33,269 bases of DNA, from the NCBI GenBank assembly GCA_029858565.1, contig JAOUEV010000041.1, positions 1-33,269 of the forward strand. The letters run 5' to 3'. This stretch comes from Nitrospirota bacterium (GTDB lineage: Bacteria; Nitrospirota; UBA9217). The translations under genes and the position numbers were made by a program. The notes under the pieces are model-generated. The model saw nothing but the letters and a program-made list of their open reading frames with translations, was not told the DNA's origin and did no database searches. Below are positions 17,054-32,300 of the stretch, piece by piece (the stretch's first letter is position 1; the number at the start of each line of letters is the position of its first letter).

Positions 17054-17692
17054 CTATTGCAGGCGGTAGACCACCGGCATGATCAATTCGGCGCGGACCG
17101 GCGGTCTCGGGACAGAGGTCAGCCCCCTGATCGTATCAACGGCGCCCCGGTCCAGAACAGCATGCCCCGAGCTTTCCCGGACCCGCACGTCCTCGATGCG
17201 GCCGTCCTCGCAGATGATGAACGAGACCGTCACCCTGCCGGCCCACCCCATCTTCCGCGCCAGGAGGGGGTATTTCAGGCCCTTCATGATCCGGTCGCGG
17301 ATGGATGCAAAGTGCGCTTCGAGATATCGGCTCCGCGCGCCTTCAGCGCTGTCGCCGCCGCCCGCTGCTGCGGCGACCTGATCGCGGGCGGGAAGGCCGG
17401 CTGCCGGGACCGCATCCGCTGATGCAGGCGCAGCGTTCTCGCTTTCCGCCGTCGGCGCGACCTTGCGCGGTTCGGTTGTCTGCTGGTCGATTCTCGGCGC
17501 TGCCGGCGCAGGTTTCCGGACAGCCGCGGCTGTTGCGCGTATTCCCGGCGCCTGTGCCGCCGTGCCGACGCTGAAATCCAGGACAATCCTGCGTTCCCGC
17601 GGCACGACGGAGAAAGAACCCGCAAGAACGACGCCTGCCAGGAGCGCATGAAGCGCCACGGAAACCTGGAGCCCCCGGGCCTGGGCGGTCAT
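17054..17692 (-). CDS. tonB: TonB family energy transducer
   Basis: 212 residues. One N-terminal membrane anchor (about 8-28), a Pro/Ala-rich spacer crossing the periplasm (about 45-115), and a TonB C-terminal domain (YPLLARKMGWAGRVTVSFIICEDGRIEDVRV, continuing to SSGHAVLDRGAVDTIRG). It transmits proton-motive force from ExbB/ExbD to outer-membrane receptors. The start codon overlaps the exbD stop by four bases, and it is the last gene of the nine-gene operon, whose first gene encodes its likely receptor. Confidence 0.92.
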   Translation of the reverse strand: MTAQARGLQVSVALHALLAGVVLAGSFSVVPRERRIVLDFSVGTAAQAPGIRATAAAVRKPAPAAPRIDQQTTEPRKVAPTAESENAAPASADAVPAAGLPARDQVAAAAGGGDSAEGARSRYLEAHFASIRDRIMKGLKYPLLARKMGWAGRVTVSFIICEDGRIEDVRVRESSGHAVLDRGAVDTIRGLTSVPRPPVRAELIMPVVYRLQ

Positions 17693-20600
17693 CGTTTCAC
17701 CTCTGTCTGAAGGCTCACTTTCTTGAAACCGAAACTTTTCACCGTGTCCAGCACATCCACGAACTGCTGCAGTTTCACCTCCTGGTCAGCCCGGATCAGG
17801 ATGGGACAGGACCGGTCGAGGGAGCAGACGGAATCGCGGAGCTTCGGAAGCGTCATCGGCGTGCTGTTCAAGAAGATGCTCCCGGTCCGGTCGATGACAA
17901 TGGTCTGCGACCGCACCGCCGTCTCCGGTGTCCTGGACGCTTCAGGCAATTCCACCGGGATCACGCCGGTGGCTATGAAGGTAGACGTGGTCAGCACGAT
18001 CGTGAGCAGCACCAGCATCACGTCCACCAGCGGGATCACGTTCAGATAATCAAATTCCTTCTCGTCCATGGCTGATCTCCCACTGCATCATCAGGACTTT
18101 CGCGCGCCGGAGCAGCGTGTTGTACAGAACGACCGACGGGATCGCGACCAGGAGCCCGACGGCCGTTGCCTTGAGCGCCAGCGCAAGTCCGGACATGATG
18201 CTGCCCGTGTCCATGAACCCCTGCTTGCCCATGGCCGAAAAGGTCAGCATGATGCCCAGCACCGTTCCCAGGAGCCCCACATAGGGCGCGTTGCTCCCGA
18301 TCGTGGCGATGACGTGCAGCTTGTTCGTCAGCTCCAGCTCCAGCGCCTTCTTGTCCGTGTACTTCCTGATATCAATGGCCCGGTAAACGAGCCAGCGCTC
18401 CACTGCCACGGCAACCGCGGCGATGCTCATGGCGACCAATATGCCGATGATCCCGTAATCCAATGCACCCTGCAACCACTCCATACTCAACCTCCTACAG
18501 AAGAATCCTGGTCCCCATCAGAACGAGGACTCCTGCGGCGCCCCACCGGATCAGCGGTACATATCGATGAGCTTCCTCCCGGACGGTCTTCCCGACGAGC
18601 GCCAGCGCCCCGCCGCCGATCAGAAGGGGCGAAAGCGTGATCCCCAGACCGAATGCCAGCCCCAGCCCGGCGCCTTTGAGCAGGGAGCCGGCGCCGGCCG
18701 CTGCCGCGATGAGCGCGGCGAGCGGCACGCAGGGCACGAGGCTGGATGAGAACCCGGCTGCAAAGAGCGACAGCCCGGCTGCTGTTCGTTCCCTGCTGTC
18801 GCAGCGGTCCCTGGCGATGAAGGGAAGCGCAATTCCCGTCAGTACCAGCACGAAACCATGGAGCCGGCGTCCGGCTCCGCCGTCGGCGGGAACGAGCCCC
18901 TGCCCTGCCAATGCCGCTGCAGCGCCCAGGACCGCATAGGCGGCGGTTTTGCCTGCGGCGAAAACGGCAGACGACCGTGCGCCGTGCCGAAACCCCCTGC
19001 CGAAGGAAAGCAGATAGGGCGCGAGCGTGGGGAGACAGGCAAAGCTGCAGGTGGTGAATCCGAATCCCATGCCCAGGACCAGTGCCGACGTCATCTCAGG
19101 CATCGACCTGCTCCCTTGTTTCGATCCAGGCGGCCCGGGCCAGGGTGGCCGCGCCGATGGCGGTGGTGAACTGCGGCAGCGCCGGGACCGTCACCTTTCG
19201 CATGAGTTCATCCTCCAGGGCCGCGACCATGCCGCTGTTCAGCGCCGGTCCGCCGTCGAAGAACACCCCGTCCTCGATCCCGATCCGCCTGGCCAGCCGC
19301 ACGATCCTGCGGGCGATGGAGTAATGCACGCCCGCAACGATCTCCTCCCTGCCGTGGCCGTTCGCCAGAAGGCTGATGATCTCCGACTCGGCGAAGACCG
19401 TGCAGGTGCTGGTTACGGGCAGCGGCGCGCCGGAACAGCGACGGTGCAGGTCGCCAAGCTCGTCCACCTCCGTGCCGAGGTTCCGGGCTGTCATCTCGAG
19501 GAACCGGCCGGTCCCTGCCGCGCACTTGTCGTTCATCACGAAGTTCCTTACCTGGCCGTCCGCGTCCAGGAGCAGGACCTTGGAATCCTGACCGCCGATA
19601 TTGATGATCGTCCGGACCGCATCCGATCCGGCGATGGCCCGTGCGCCTGCTGCGTTGGCCGTGATCTCGCTCACGGTCTCGTCGGCATCGTGAAAAAGTT
19701 TCCTGCCGTATCCCGTGGACAGGACGTATGCCACGTCGGAGCGATCGATGCCTTCCTCCTCCAGCAGGAGCCCGAGCGCCGCAAGCGTGTTCTTCCTGAA
19801 ATGGCTGCCTGTGGGGGCGGCCGTCCGGCCTGCCGGCATCCCTTCATCGTCCATCAGCGCGATCTTGATCGCCGTGGACCCCATGTCGATCCCTGCGAAA
19901 TATCTCATGCCCGTTTCCTCGCCTTTCCTCTCAGCGATTCGATGAACGCCTCGACCCGCGTGGACAACTGGCCGTGGTCGTCGGGACCGTAGTCCGTTTC
20001 CACGAGGAGCAGGGGAATGTTCGCTGCCGCCAGGGCCCTGCCCACGGTCCGCTGCTCCTGATCATAGGGCATGCACCCGGCGATGGTCTGGTAGACCACG
20101 CCATCGGCGGAGAAGGTCTGCGCCAGGTCCAGCAGCCTGCGGATCCGGTCCTGCGACGAACTGAACACCGGGCAGGTGCAGGGTTTGAGCGCGCGGTCGG
20201 CCACGGCAGGCACCATGTCGTAGAGCGCCTGTTCGTCGTAGGCAGCAAGATCGTACAGGAGCCGCGACGACGAACAGACCTCGTCCGCCACGATCACGCC
20301 GCCTGCCTGTTCGATCAGGAGCGGAAGCTTCAGGTTCGGGAACACCGGCGGCGATCCCGTGAAGAGGATGCGTGCGGCATGCTTTCCCGCGACAAAAACA
20401 CTCCGATCCTGCCGGTCTTCCAGCTCGTCGGCGAGCGCATTCACCGCGCCGGTCCAGCGGTCCAGGTCGTCGAAGAAATAGGCGTTGGTCACGAGCATGG
20501 CGTCCGTGCCCCGGATCAGCGCTTGCCGGGATTGCTGGAGCCCGTGCAGCCGCCGGTAGGCAGCGCGGGCAAGGCCGGTCGCCCGGATCGCATCGGCAAG

Positions 20601-23600
20601 CCGCTGTTTCGTGATCCGCACACCCGTGGTCCGCTCGAGCGCTGCGCCGAAGTTCTTCACCGAACGGTGCCAGTACTCCCGCGCTTCCTCGGAATCCCGT
20701 GAGGCCGGCATTTCAAGGTTATATACCCGGTACCCGAACTCCTCCAGGAGCTCTCCGGCCTTCTTTTTCTGATCGCAGGTGGTCGGGTTCACCACGAGAT
20801 CGAGCGTTCCGGAAAACGCCGTGCTGCGCAGGGAGAGCATGCCGAGCGTCGCTTTCATGAGCGAACAGGACTTGGCGGGCAGGAACTCCGCGCCGACCTG
20901 GTCGAAGGCATGCGCGCCGCTGCAGAGCCGCACCGGCACCGCGCCTGCCGCCCGGACCAGCTCTTCCGGGACCTGCACGCAGAGCGTGCCGACGCGCTTC
21001 CTGCCGTCCTCATTCGCTCCACCGCTGCCGTAGGCGATGCGGAACTGTTCGTAGAAATACTGCATGGCCGCGGGATGGACCGGGAAGTCCTCCTCCATCT
21101 GCCGGAGCGTCTCCTTCGCTTCCATGGCGAGATGGACCCCCGTGGTCTTCCTCAGCCGCTCCAGCCGCTCCTTATCCATGGACATTCCTCCGCCTCGCTC
21201 TGTTCGCAAATCCTTCGACGGTTGCTTCGTACACCGGGATCCCGAGGAAGCTCGCGGTGAGGCATTTCTCCTCGGGACAGGCGGCAACGCACTTGAAGCA
21301 CATCATGCAGTCGTCCTGCACGATGTTTTTGCTCGTCACGTCGTCGGCGATCTCCCGGATGCCCACGTCGCAGACCCGGGAGCAGTTGCCGCAGCGGGTG
21401 CACTTCGCCCCGATTTTCGTGAGCCTGAGCAGGCCTGCCTTCGAGAAGGCATACTGCAGCGCGCTCATGGGGCAGAAGAGGCAGAAGAAGCGCCTCTTCA
21501 CAAAAGAACCGGCGAAAAAGATGCCGGTAATCGCCATCCCGAGCCCGGTCAGCACCGTCATGGTCTTGGAACTGAAATCGATGGCCAGCTGGCTGATATC
21601 TCCGGTGAAGATCGGCAGCACGGTCCGGCCGGGACAGATCATGCAGTACGCCGTGGCGAGATCGTGCGGCAGTTTGGGCGCGCCCACGAGGGAATTGCTG
21701 ATCCCGAGAGGCAAGAGCACCAGGAGCGCAAGAAGCAAATACTTGATCCCCTTGAGCCTCCGAAAGGTCCTCTCGGAGTAGAGGCTGAACCGGATGCCGA
21801 GAGCCGTCCGCACCTTGGAGACCCAGTCCTGCACGGTCCCGAGCGGACAAGCGTAGCCGCACCAGGCTTTATTGAACAGGATAAAGAACAGGATGAACGT
21901 GGCCAGCCCCACGGCAAAACCGACCCCCCGTCCGCCGAGAAACTGGGCCCAGGGCATGTTCACCTGGTGCTGGAGCGGATAGAGATAGCACGCGCCTGCG
22001 CGGGATTCGGCGAACACGCAGGAGAAGGCCGGCAGACTGTTGCCCAAGTCCACGGCAAGAAAACCGCCGTAGATCAGCAGTCCGAACGCCGCAACCTGGA
22101 ACCAGAAACGAAAGCGGTTGATGTCCCCGTTATTCAGAAAACGCTTAACCGCGTTCATCGAAGGTCACCTCCGGGCAGGGTTTCTTCCGTCGCTCCCGGT
22201 GCGTGTAAATCCCCGCAGCCGCGGCAGTGAAGAAGAATACGCCGATGCCAAGCCCGTAAAGATAGGAGGTATAGTCCCTTCGCTGCGGAATATACCGCCA
22301 GGGAAGCGTGGCAACGAGCCGCGTGCCGGAGTAGGCCGATCCCCGGTATACGCCCTGCTCCGGCGTTTCGAGCCTCGCGGTCACCAGCACCGTACCCCGC
22401 TTCCGCGCGTCGAAGAGCGACCACTTTTCCGGATAGTAGTCACCGATGAGCTGCACCGCCGCCTTGCCGTTCTCGTCTGCCTCGATGGTCTTGGTCCAGC
22501 CGCTGCCCGTGGTGAAGGACACCGTGGCGCCGGGAGCAGGCGCGCCGTTCCGCAGGACCCGCACGGACAGAACGTCGCCGGACATGGTCTTGCTGTGAAA
22601 GTTCCGGTCCCAGAGATCCGGCGCCACGATCTCGAGCGGGATCGAACGATCATGCTTCGGTCGGATCCGCTCTTCGTCGAACTTGTACTTGTGTCCCCAG
22701 CCGCAACTGTGATTGATCATGTACGCCTTTGCCGCGCGGACGGTCAGGACTCCGCCGCCTACGGACCGGTCGATCACGTACAGGTTGAACACGCCGTCCC
22801 GGGACCCGTCAAGGGGTTTGGTGTCTACAGCAAAGGACCAGCCGTCCCTGCCGTGGCTGAGCGCTCCCGCTGCGCGGCTGCCGTCGGGCCGCATGATCGC
22901 CGCCTCGGCGTCGTCATGAAGATCATGCAGGTTCAGATACCAGGTCCGCTCCGCCGTTGCGCGGTGCTCGGCATGGCCCTGCTCCCTGCGCCGGCCGTCG
23001 TTCCCGCCGTGCGCCGCGCCATGCCCTGCGGGCGGCGTTTCGGACAGCACCAGCATATCGCCGGTCGTCGGGCGGCCTGCTGCTGCCGAAAACGGGAACA
23101 TCCCGAAGGTCAGCATGACTGCAAAGAGCATCAACAATGAATCCATCTGCTTCCCCCTGAGCCCCATCGGATCCTCTTCGCTGCGCATCCCGCCGCCCTT
23201 TGCCCGCCCCTCCGTCACAGACAAAGGGACGGCGGGATGAGCATTACCATTTGTATGCCGCGCCCGCGTACCAGGTCTGCGGATCTCCGGGGAAGAGGCT
23301 GAAGTTCCCCCGGCTCGCGCTTGCGTAGGACGCGTATTTCCGGTCCGTGAGGTTTATGACATGCAGCCAGAACTGCCAGCTGCTCACGTCATACGTCGTC
23401 CGGAGATTGAACAGGCCGGGACGTTCGTAGGTGTACTGGTTGGCGTCGTCGTAATACTGCCTCCCGACCTGGTCCAGTTCGCCCTCGATCTCCAGCCCTT
23501 TGACCGGCAGGACCGCGAGCCGCGCGTTCGCATGCTGCCGCGGGGACCGGGGCATCCAGTTCCCGCTGTAATTATAGGGAGTCGCCGCGTTAAGGTCCTT

Positions 23601-26275
23601 GTAGTCCTCGTACTTGTTCTCCGAGTACGTATAGGCAAGGGTCAAACGGACCCTGTCCACGGGCGCGACCGCGATCATGGTCTCCACGCCCTTGTGGGAC
23701 GTCTCGCCCACGTTCAGGTACTGCGATGCCTGCGTCACCGGATCGATGGTCTGCGAGATGATCTTGTCCTTGATCGTCATGGTATAGATCGCAACGTCGG
23801 TCTTCAGCCGGTTGTTCAGGAAAGCCGTGCGCACGCCGACTTCGTAGTTATCCGCCTTTTCCGCTTCCAGCCCCAGGTTCGCTCCCCGGCCGGAGAAAAG
23901 CTGGCTCGAGGTGGGCGCCACAAATCCCTGCGAATATCCGCCATAGACATTCACCGACGGGGAGAGATCCACGGTCACGCCGGTCTTGGTCGTGGTCTTT
24001 GAGAAGTCCTTGGTGCCGCCCTGGCCCAGCCCGAGGTTGTCCTGCACGTCGTACGAGACCGCATCGCGCCGGCCGCCCACGCTGAGCCGGACCTTCTCGG
24101 CCGGAGAGATCTCGAACAGCGCATAGGGCGAGGCCACATCGGTGTCCACGTCATAGGAAGTGCTGAGGCCGGCATAGGAATAGGACGTATATTTCTTCGT
24201 CACCGCGTTCCGCGTGACGTTGATGTTGTAGGTATCGACGGTCGAGGATCCCTTTTGCATATCCACGCCCGCCACGATCCTCGACCGCAGCGGCGCGAAG
24301 TCCTGCTTGAACTGCGCCTGCACATCGGCGTCGGTCCCCTGGATCCTGTTCATGATGCCCGTATACCGCCGGGTCGCGCTGTTGTACCGGAACATATAGT
24401 GGGGGATCACTTCATGGTTGAGGTCCCGCGCCAGCACGGCAAGTTTCAGTTCGCCGCCGGTCCCGACGGTCCGCGTATAGCTCAGCGAGGGAGTGGTTTT
24501 CCTGATCAGCACATAGGTGAAGGTGTTGTAGTCCTGCTGCCAATTCTTGTCGAAATCCGCCTTGTCAATGGCACCCATGAGCTCGACGTCGGAGAACAGG
24601 TAATCCACCCGGAAATCGAGCACCGACGCCTCATCGGGAGCATAGACCAGCTTGAGCGCTGCGGACTGCTTCTTGTTGGCGCTGTGCTCGCGCCACCCCT
24701 TGGAATCCTGGCCGTTCAGGTTCACGTAATAGCCGAGCGAGCCTGCCATGCCGCTTGTCGTGACGCCTCCCCGCTGGCGGTCGTACTCGCCCTTTTCTAC
24801 CCAGAGCCGGGTCTTCGGCGTTGCCGACGGCCGCTTGGTGATGATATTGATCACCCCGCCGATGGCGTTGTTGCCGTAGAGCGCCGAGGCCGGTCCCTTG
24901 ATCACTTCGATCCGCTCGATATCATCGGCGTTGATCTCCTTGAGCAGGCCGCCGGCGCTCTCGCCGAATCCTGCCGCGGGAAGACCGTCGATCAACAGCA
25001 GGGTGTAGGGACTGGCGAAACTGGTCGGAATGCGGATGGAGGTCAGTTCCTCCTCGCTGTTGAAGTTATGGGAATAGATGCCCGGAAGCCGGTTCAGCAT
25101 TTCCGCGGCATTGCGATATTTGACGGTTTCCACTTCCTGTTCGGTAACCACGTTGATCGTTGACGATGAATCCTTCAATTTTTCCCTTGTTCTCGTTGCC
25201 GTCACGACCACCTCTTCCAGTTCAGCGGTGTTCTGCTGCGCTGCGGAAGCCGACGACTCTTGGGCGTTGACCGGCACGGCGGCTGCATGCTGCTCCGTCG
25301 AGGCAGTTCCTTCTTCGGCGCTTACCATACCTCCTGCTGAAAAAAACGTTGCTGCCGCTACCACAAAAACGATTGCACTCGAATTCCTGAACATGCGAAA
25401 TCCTCCCCGGTCGGACAGGGATCCTGTCTGCCTGCCCGGCCATCCCGAGCGACAAACAGGCTGTCCGCCTCTCCACGTTCGTGGCGTCGTCATTGAATTG
25501 GAAAATGGGTGATAGTGAGGTGTCCGGTGACGGTGCACAGGCGCGTCACGGCATACAGGGATGCCTGACCGCGACAGATGTCGCTGCCTGTTCACCAAAC
25601 AATACAGAAGCCGGACAGGAGGTTAACTTCTCGGGGGACGGTATTGCGTTTTACTGAAGAGATTATCGGAAAGAATCGTGTCCTGCAGATCGATCGGACC
25701 CGCAACCGGAGTTATGACAAGCGTGCCGATGGGCTCGGTGAGCGACGGCATGCTGTTCGAGGGCTGGAGCTGGTTCCCCTGGTGACAGACGTCAAGTTGG
25801 ACGAGCGCGCACTCGCTCTGACCGCAGGCCAGGACAATGACGCCCGTGGGAAGCACAACCGCGACAATCACGGCGAGAAGAATGATGCTCGTCACACGCA
25901 TCAGTATTAATACAGCGTTTGCTTTCTTCCTGTCAACCTCAAATTCAAATTAGCGATAGCAGCTGATAGCTGCGCGGAAATGCTCATTATTCTATCATAT
26001 CCAGCTTGATCGACAGCTCCCGAAGCTGTTTCTGCTCGACCCGTGAGGGCGCCTCGGTCATGAGACAGATGGCCTTCTGGGTCTTGGGGAAGGCGATGAC
26101 GTCGCGGATCGACGTGCTGTTGGTCAGGATTGCCGTCAGGCGGTCGAGGCCGAAGGCAAGGCCGCCATGGGGCGGCGCGCCGAACTCGAGCGCTTCGAGC
26201 AGGAACCCGAACTTCTTCCGCGCATCCTCCTCCTCGATGTTCAGGAGCTTGAACATGGATGTCTGGACAGCCGAC

Positions 26276-26307
<32 letters not shown>

Positions 26308-29300
26308 GGACCCGTTCAGCACGATGTCGTAGGCCTTGGCGCGCACCTTGCCCGGATCGCTCTCCATGAAGGGCATGTCCTCGTCAAAAGGCGCGGTAAA
26401 GGGATGATGCATGGCGTCCCAGCGCTTCTCTTCGGCGTTCCATTCCACCAGCGGGAAGTCCGTGACCCATAGGAAGTTGAGCTTCTTCTCGTCGATGAGG
26501 TTCAGCCGCTTGCCCATCAGGAGCCGGAGATAGCCCAGGGTCTCGGCAACCACCTTGGGGCTGTCGGCAATGAACATCATCAAGTCCCCGGGCTTTGCCG
26601 CCAGCCGCTCGGCGATCGCCTTGACCTGTCCGTCCTTGAAAAACTTCGCGATCGGCGATTCAAAGCCGCTGTCGGTCACCTTGATCCAGGCAAGTCCCTT
26701 TGCTCCGAAGACCTTGGCCTCGTTCGTCAGGTCGTCCACTTCCTTGCGCGAGAGGCCCGCCATCTTCGGCGCGGCGAACCCGCGGACCTGGCCGCCGAGC
26801 TCGATGGCCTGAATGAACACCTTGAAGTCCGACTCCTTCGCGATGTCGGAAATATCCTTCAGTTCCAGGCCGAAACGCGTGTCCGGTTTGTCCGACCCGT
26901 AGCGGTTCATGGCGTCCTTGTAGGTGAGCCGCGGGAAGGGCAGGGTGATGTCCGCGCCCTTTACCTCCTTCACCACTCCGGCCAGCAGCTGTTCCATGAG
27001 CGAGATGATCTCTTCCTGGTCGATGAAGGACATCTCCAGGTCGATCTGGGTGAACTCGGGCTGCCGGTCCGCACGGAGGTCCTCGTCGCGGAAGCACTTC
27101 ACGATCTGGTAGTAGCGCTCGAACCCGGCCACCATCAGGATCTGCTTGAAGAGCTGGGGCGACTGGGGAAGCGCGAAGAACATGCCGGGATTCACGCGGC
27201 TCGGAACAAGATAATCCCGGGCGCCTTCGGGCGTGCTCTTGGTCAGAAAGGGCGTCTCCACGTCGATGAACCCGTGGCTGTCCAGGAACTGCCGGACCGT
27301 CCGGGTGATCTTGTGGCGCGTGATGAGCACCTTTTGGATGCTCGGCCGCCGCAGGTCCAGGTAGCGATACTTGAGCCGGAGGTTCTCGGCGACCTCGGTC
27401 TCGTCCTCGATCATGAAGGGAGGCGTCTTGGACTCGCTCAGGATCACGAGCTCCGTGGACATGACCTCGATCTCGCCCGTGGGAAGGTTCGGATTGGCCG
27501 TGTTCTCGGGCCGCGCCGACACCTTGCCGGTCACGGCGAGAACGTACTCGCTCCGGATGTCGCCGGCGGTCTTGTGCGCTTCAGCGGACACTCCGGGATT
27601 GAACACCACCTGGGTGATGCCGCCCCGGTCGCGGAGGTCTACGAAGATGAGACCGCCATGGTCGCGCCGCGTGTGCACCCAGCCCATGAGCGTCACCTGC
27701 CGTCCCGCGTCCTTCTTTGTCAGGTCCCCGCAGGTATGTGTTTTCTTGCTGTATTTCACGTCTTCCACCCCTCTGCTGCAGAGTCAAAACAGGTTGGATA
27801 ATATCACTGCACTAGCTGGTAAGTCAAGGGTAAACGTCCCCGATTTCAAGGCCTTAAGCGCTTTTCGCGGGCACGGAGAATGACCTGTCCCGCCTTCCCT
27901 GCCCGGTCAGCATGTTGCGCCCCTTTTTCGGGAACCTCGCGCGGTCATCCCCGGAGCGCGCTGCAAAAGAAAATTTCCTTGACATTTCCACCTGGTTGGT
28001 TAAAATGCATTCCCCTGTGATTCCAGGGGATATCATCACTATAGACAGGATGTTGGAGGAACCGGACCATGGCGGAATTAAGTAAGACAGCAAAAGCGGC
28101 CAGCAAAAAGGCCCTTGTGAACACCAACCCCCAGTGCTGCGGCAAGCCGATGCAGGCTGCGAAGATGATGACCTCGAGCGGCAAGGTGCGCGGCATGATG
28201 TGGCTTTGCGACAAGTGCTGGAAGGAAAGCAAGATCGAGTAGACGTTCAGGTACAACGGACATCTCACGGGCGATGGATCTGACGGATCCATCGCCCTTT
28301 TTTTGCCCTGCTTCGCCGACAGGCGCGCGACGAATTTTTAATTGCAAACAATTGAACTTTATGATAGGTTACTGACTGTTGCATCATCGCGATACCGCGG
28401 TCCCGCGCAGCACATCCACTCGGCAAGGAGACAGTATCCCATGGTTCTTTTCCCCAAAAAGATCGATTTCTTCGAGCTCATTGACCGGGCGATCGACAAC
28501 CTCGCCAAGGCCACGGACCACCTGGTCGATATGTTCAAGAACCCCGCTGACTTCGAAAACAAGGCCAAGATCATGTACGAGTTCGAACAGGAAGGCGACA
28601 TCCTGACCCACGATATCATGAAGGAGCTGAACAAGACCTTCCTGACGCCCATTGACCGCGAGGACATCCACGCGCTGGCATCGCGCATTGATGACGTGCT
28701 CGACCTTATGTGGGGCGCCGTGGACCGCATGATCGTTTACAAGATCACCAAGCCCTCGTCCGAGGCCATTTCCATCGCCGAGGACCTGCAGATGACCGGC
28801 TCGATCCTGCGCAAAGTGATCCGCGAGCTCCGGGCCAAGAACTATTCCCATGTGCAGGAGCACTGCATCGAGATCAACCGCCTGGAGAACCGCATCGACC
28901 GGCTCTACCGCGACGCTCTGGGCAAGCTCCTGAACGAGCCCAACGACCCGATCCACGTTATCAAATGGAAGGACATCTACCAGCTTCTCGAGGACGCGTC
29001 GGACCGGGCGGAGGACATCGCCAATATCCTGGAAGGGATCGTCCTGAAGCATGCTTGATGTCCTGATCATCATCATCGTTCTGGCGATCCTGTTCGACAT
29101 CAGCAACGGCTGGAACGACTCAGCCAATGCCATCGCCACTGTCGTTTCCACAAAAGTGCTCACTCCACTGGCCGCAGTGACGCTTGCTGCGTTCATGAAC
29201 ATCGCCGGTGCGTTCCTGACGACCGCGGTCGCCAAAACCATCGGTAAAGGCATTGTCGATCCCGCTGCGGTGACCGATATCGTCATCGTGGCGGCCCTCG

Positions 29301-32300
29301 CCAGCGCCTTCCTCTGGAATACCATCATGACCCTTCTGGGGATGCCGGTCAGCGCATCTCATGCCCTTGTAGGCGGGCTCATCGGCGCATCGGTCGCTCA
29401 CGGCGGATGGGGCATCCTGAACGCCGACGGCATTATAAAAATTCTTACATCGCTTATCGTTTCTCCCTTTTTCGGAGTAATAGCGGGCTATGTTTTTATG
29501 AAGTTGATTTTGTCCTTCTTCGGCGGCCTCGCTCCAGGCACCCTGAACAAGCATTTCGGCAAACTCCAAATCGTTTCGTCCGCAATGATGGCTTTCGGCC
29601 ACGGGTCCAACGACGCGCAGAAGGTCATGGGCATCATTACCATGGCGCTTCTCAGCGGCGGCAAGATATCCACGCTCGAGGTTCCGACCTGGGTTATTTT
29701 TACGGCGGCACTTGCCATGGGGTTCGGCACCTTCTTCGGAGGATGGAAGGTCATCAAGACCATCGGCGTTAAGATGCTGAAGCTCGAACCTATTCACGGC
29801 TTTGCCGCCGAGACGGCGTCCACACTCATCATCGTCGGCGCCAGCCAATTCGGCCTTCCGGTCAGCACTACCCACGTCATTTCCACCGCGATCCTGGGCG
29901 TTGGCGCCACCAAGCGGCTCTCGGCGGTCCGCTGGGGCATCGCGGGCAAGATCGTCATGGCCTGGGTGCTCACCCTGCCCCTCTGCATCGCCATGGCCTG
30001 GGGCATTGAGATCCTTCTGAGCAGGTAGCGCCTCTCGCTCGTCCTCCGATTACCTCGCCCCCTGTCACAGGAATTCCTTAAAAGCTCACGAAGAAGAGAA
30101 GTGCCCGCTTTTTTTCGGGGCTCCTTCGTGACTTCGTGCGAGATGCCGGTCTTCTGTATTGTATCGTTCTTTGGCGGAGGGGCGGTTCAGCGGTATGCGG
30201 ACTTGTCGCCGATGTCGTAGGCAAGGGGCATGAAGGCTTTTCGCAGGGTAAAGAGGACGAGCAGAAGCGCGATCACGGCCAGACCGGAGACGGCTGACCG
30301 GCCTGCGACGCTGCCGGTTGCGAGCAGCAGCAGGTAAAAGGGCATGACCATGGCGAGCACGTAACCCTCCAGGAGCTTGAAGCAGAACGCCTCTTTCGCG
30401 GTCACGAAGCCCAGGCATCCGGACAGCGGCAGCAGGAGCAGTGCGCTGACAGGCGTCTGGACGAGCGCCAGGGACAGGGATCCCTTGCCAAGATAGACAA
30501 GCGCCGCGAGACAGGCGAGGCTGATGTAGTAGAGGTTCTTCAGATATTTCTTGAACGTGCTCAGGTAGAGATGGATGAAGAACACGCTCATGCCCACCGA
30601 TACCTGGAGACCATACCCCAGGACCTCCGGCAGCGGACTGCCGGCGTTCAATGATCCAATCAGGAACAGGATCGCAAGCACTGCTGTTATGATGGTGGAC
30701 AGCACGATCCCTATGCGATAGAGCACGACTGTTACTTTATCTTCCTTTGTAAGAGGCTGGAAAACCTGCCGTTCACCCATTGGTATCTCCTTGTTCAGCC
30801 CTGCGATCTGATCAGATCATCCGCTGATCGGTCGTTTTCTACTTATCCTGGCCGGATTTCTTCCAGAATGCCAGATCGTTCAACATCCTCCCGAGCAGTT
30901 GCTTGGGCGTCATTTGCGCGGTTTCCTTGCACCTGCAGGCATCATCGTGCCCGCTGTGCGGCCTTACGGGATCCTTTTTCCCGCTGTTCCCGGGATCAGG
31001 CTTTTGTTTATCCGGCGAGGTCATGGAATGTCCCCTTTGATGGTATTGTAACTCTCCGGTCAGAATATGCCAATGACTGTTCCTGCTATCGTCTTGACAT
31101 GCTCAGGACCGGCATTTATGATGTCCTGCGTGAATATCCCTCCTTGACCGCAGGGAACACAAGCAGCCTCCATGGAAAGAACCCTTTTACAGAACATCCA
31201 CACAAGGATATCCCGGTTCATGACCGACCCGGGCGACCTCTACATCGTGGTCTCCATTGACCTGCAGCGGCTCTTTGTCTGCAGGGACGACAACGTCGTG
31301 GACCGTTACGACGCCTCGACCTCACGCTTCGGCAACGGCAGCCGGGAGAACTCGCTCAAGACCCCGCCCGGCATCCACCGGATCAGGGAGAAATACGGGG
31401 ACGGTGCTCCTGCTGGACGCGTTTTCCGGGACCGCGAGGACACGGGCGAGGACTGGGACCACAGCCAGGCAGGCGACAACCTGATCCTGACCCGTATCCT
31501 GCGGCTCGAAGGCCTGGAACAAGGGATCAACCGCGGCGAAGGCATCGATTCCTACGAACGGTACATCTACATCCACGGCACCGGCCGCGAGGACCTGATC
31601 GGCACCCCGCTCTCCCACGGCTGCGTGTGCATGCGCAATCTTGATGTGATCAGCCTGTTCGATACGGTCGGCGAAGGCACGGTGGTGTATATCGATCCGC
31701 CGGCGCTGGTCGTGAACGAGCGGCCCTGCAAGAACATCCATTTCACCGGCATTTTCGGCAGCGGCATGAGCGCCCTTGCCCAATATCTGCGCTTCCAGGG
31801 CATCACGGTCTCCGGTTCCGACCGTTTTCACATGAGCGACGATACCGCCGTCATCCGCCGATCCCTTGAAGGGCTCGGCTGCGCCATCGTTCCCCAGGAC
31901 GGGTCAGGCATTTCCGCGGAAACCGATGTTGTCTGCGTCTCGACCGCGATCGAGGATACCAATCCTGACATCGCCGCAAGCAGAGAACACAACATCCCGG
32001 TGATCCACCGTTCGGACCTGCTGAACGCCATCATGTCCACAAAAAGGACGATCGCCGTGGCAGGCACCAGCGGAAAATCCACGGTCACGGCCATGATCTT
32101 TGAATTCCTGTCTGCTTGTGACAGATCGCCTTCCCTGATCAGCGGCGCGGGCCTGCGGCGACTGGAAAAACAGGGAATGATCGGCAATGCCTGGAACGGC
32201 GGTTCTGATCTCCTGGTGGTCGAAGCGGACGAGAGCGACGGCACCCTGGTCAAGTACCGGCCCGAGGCAGCGGTAATCCTGAACGTTTCCAAGGACCACA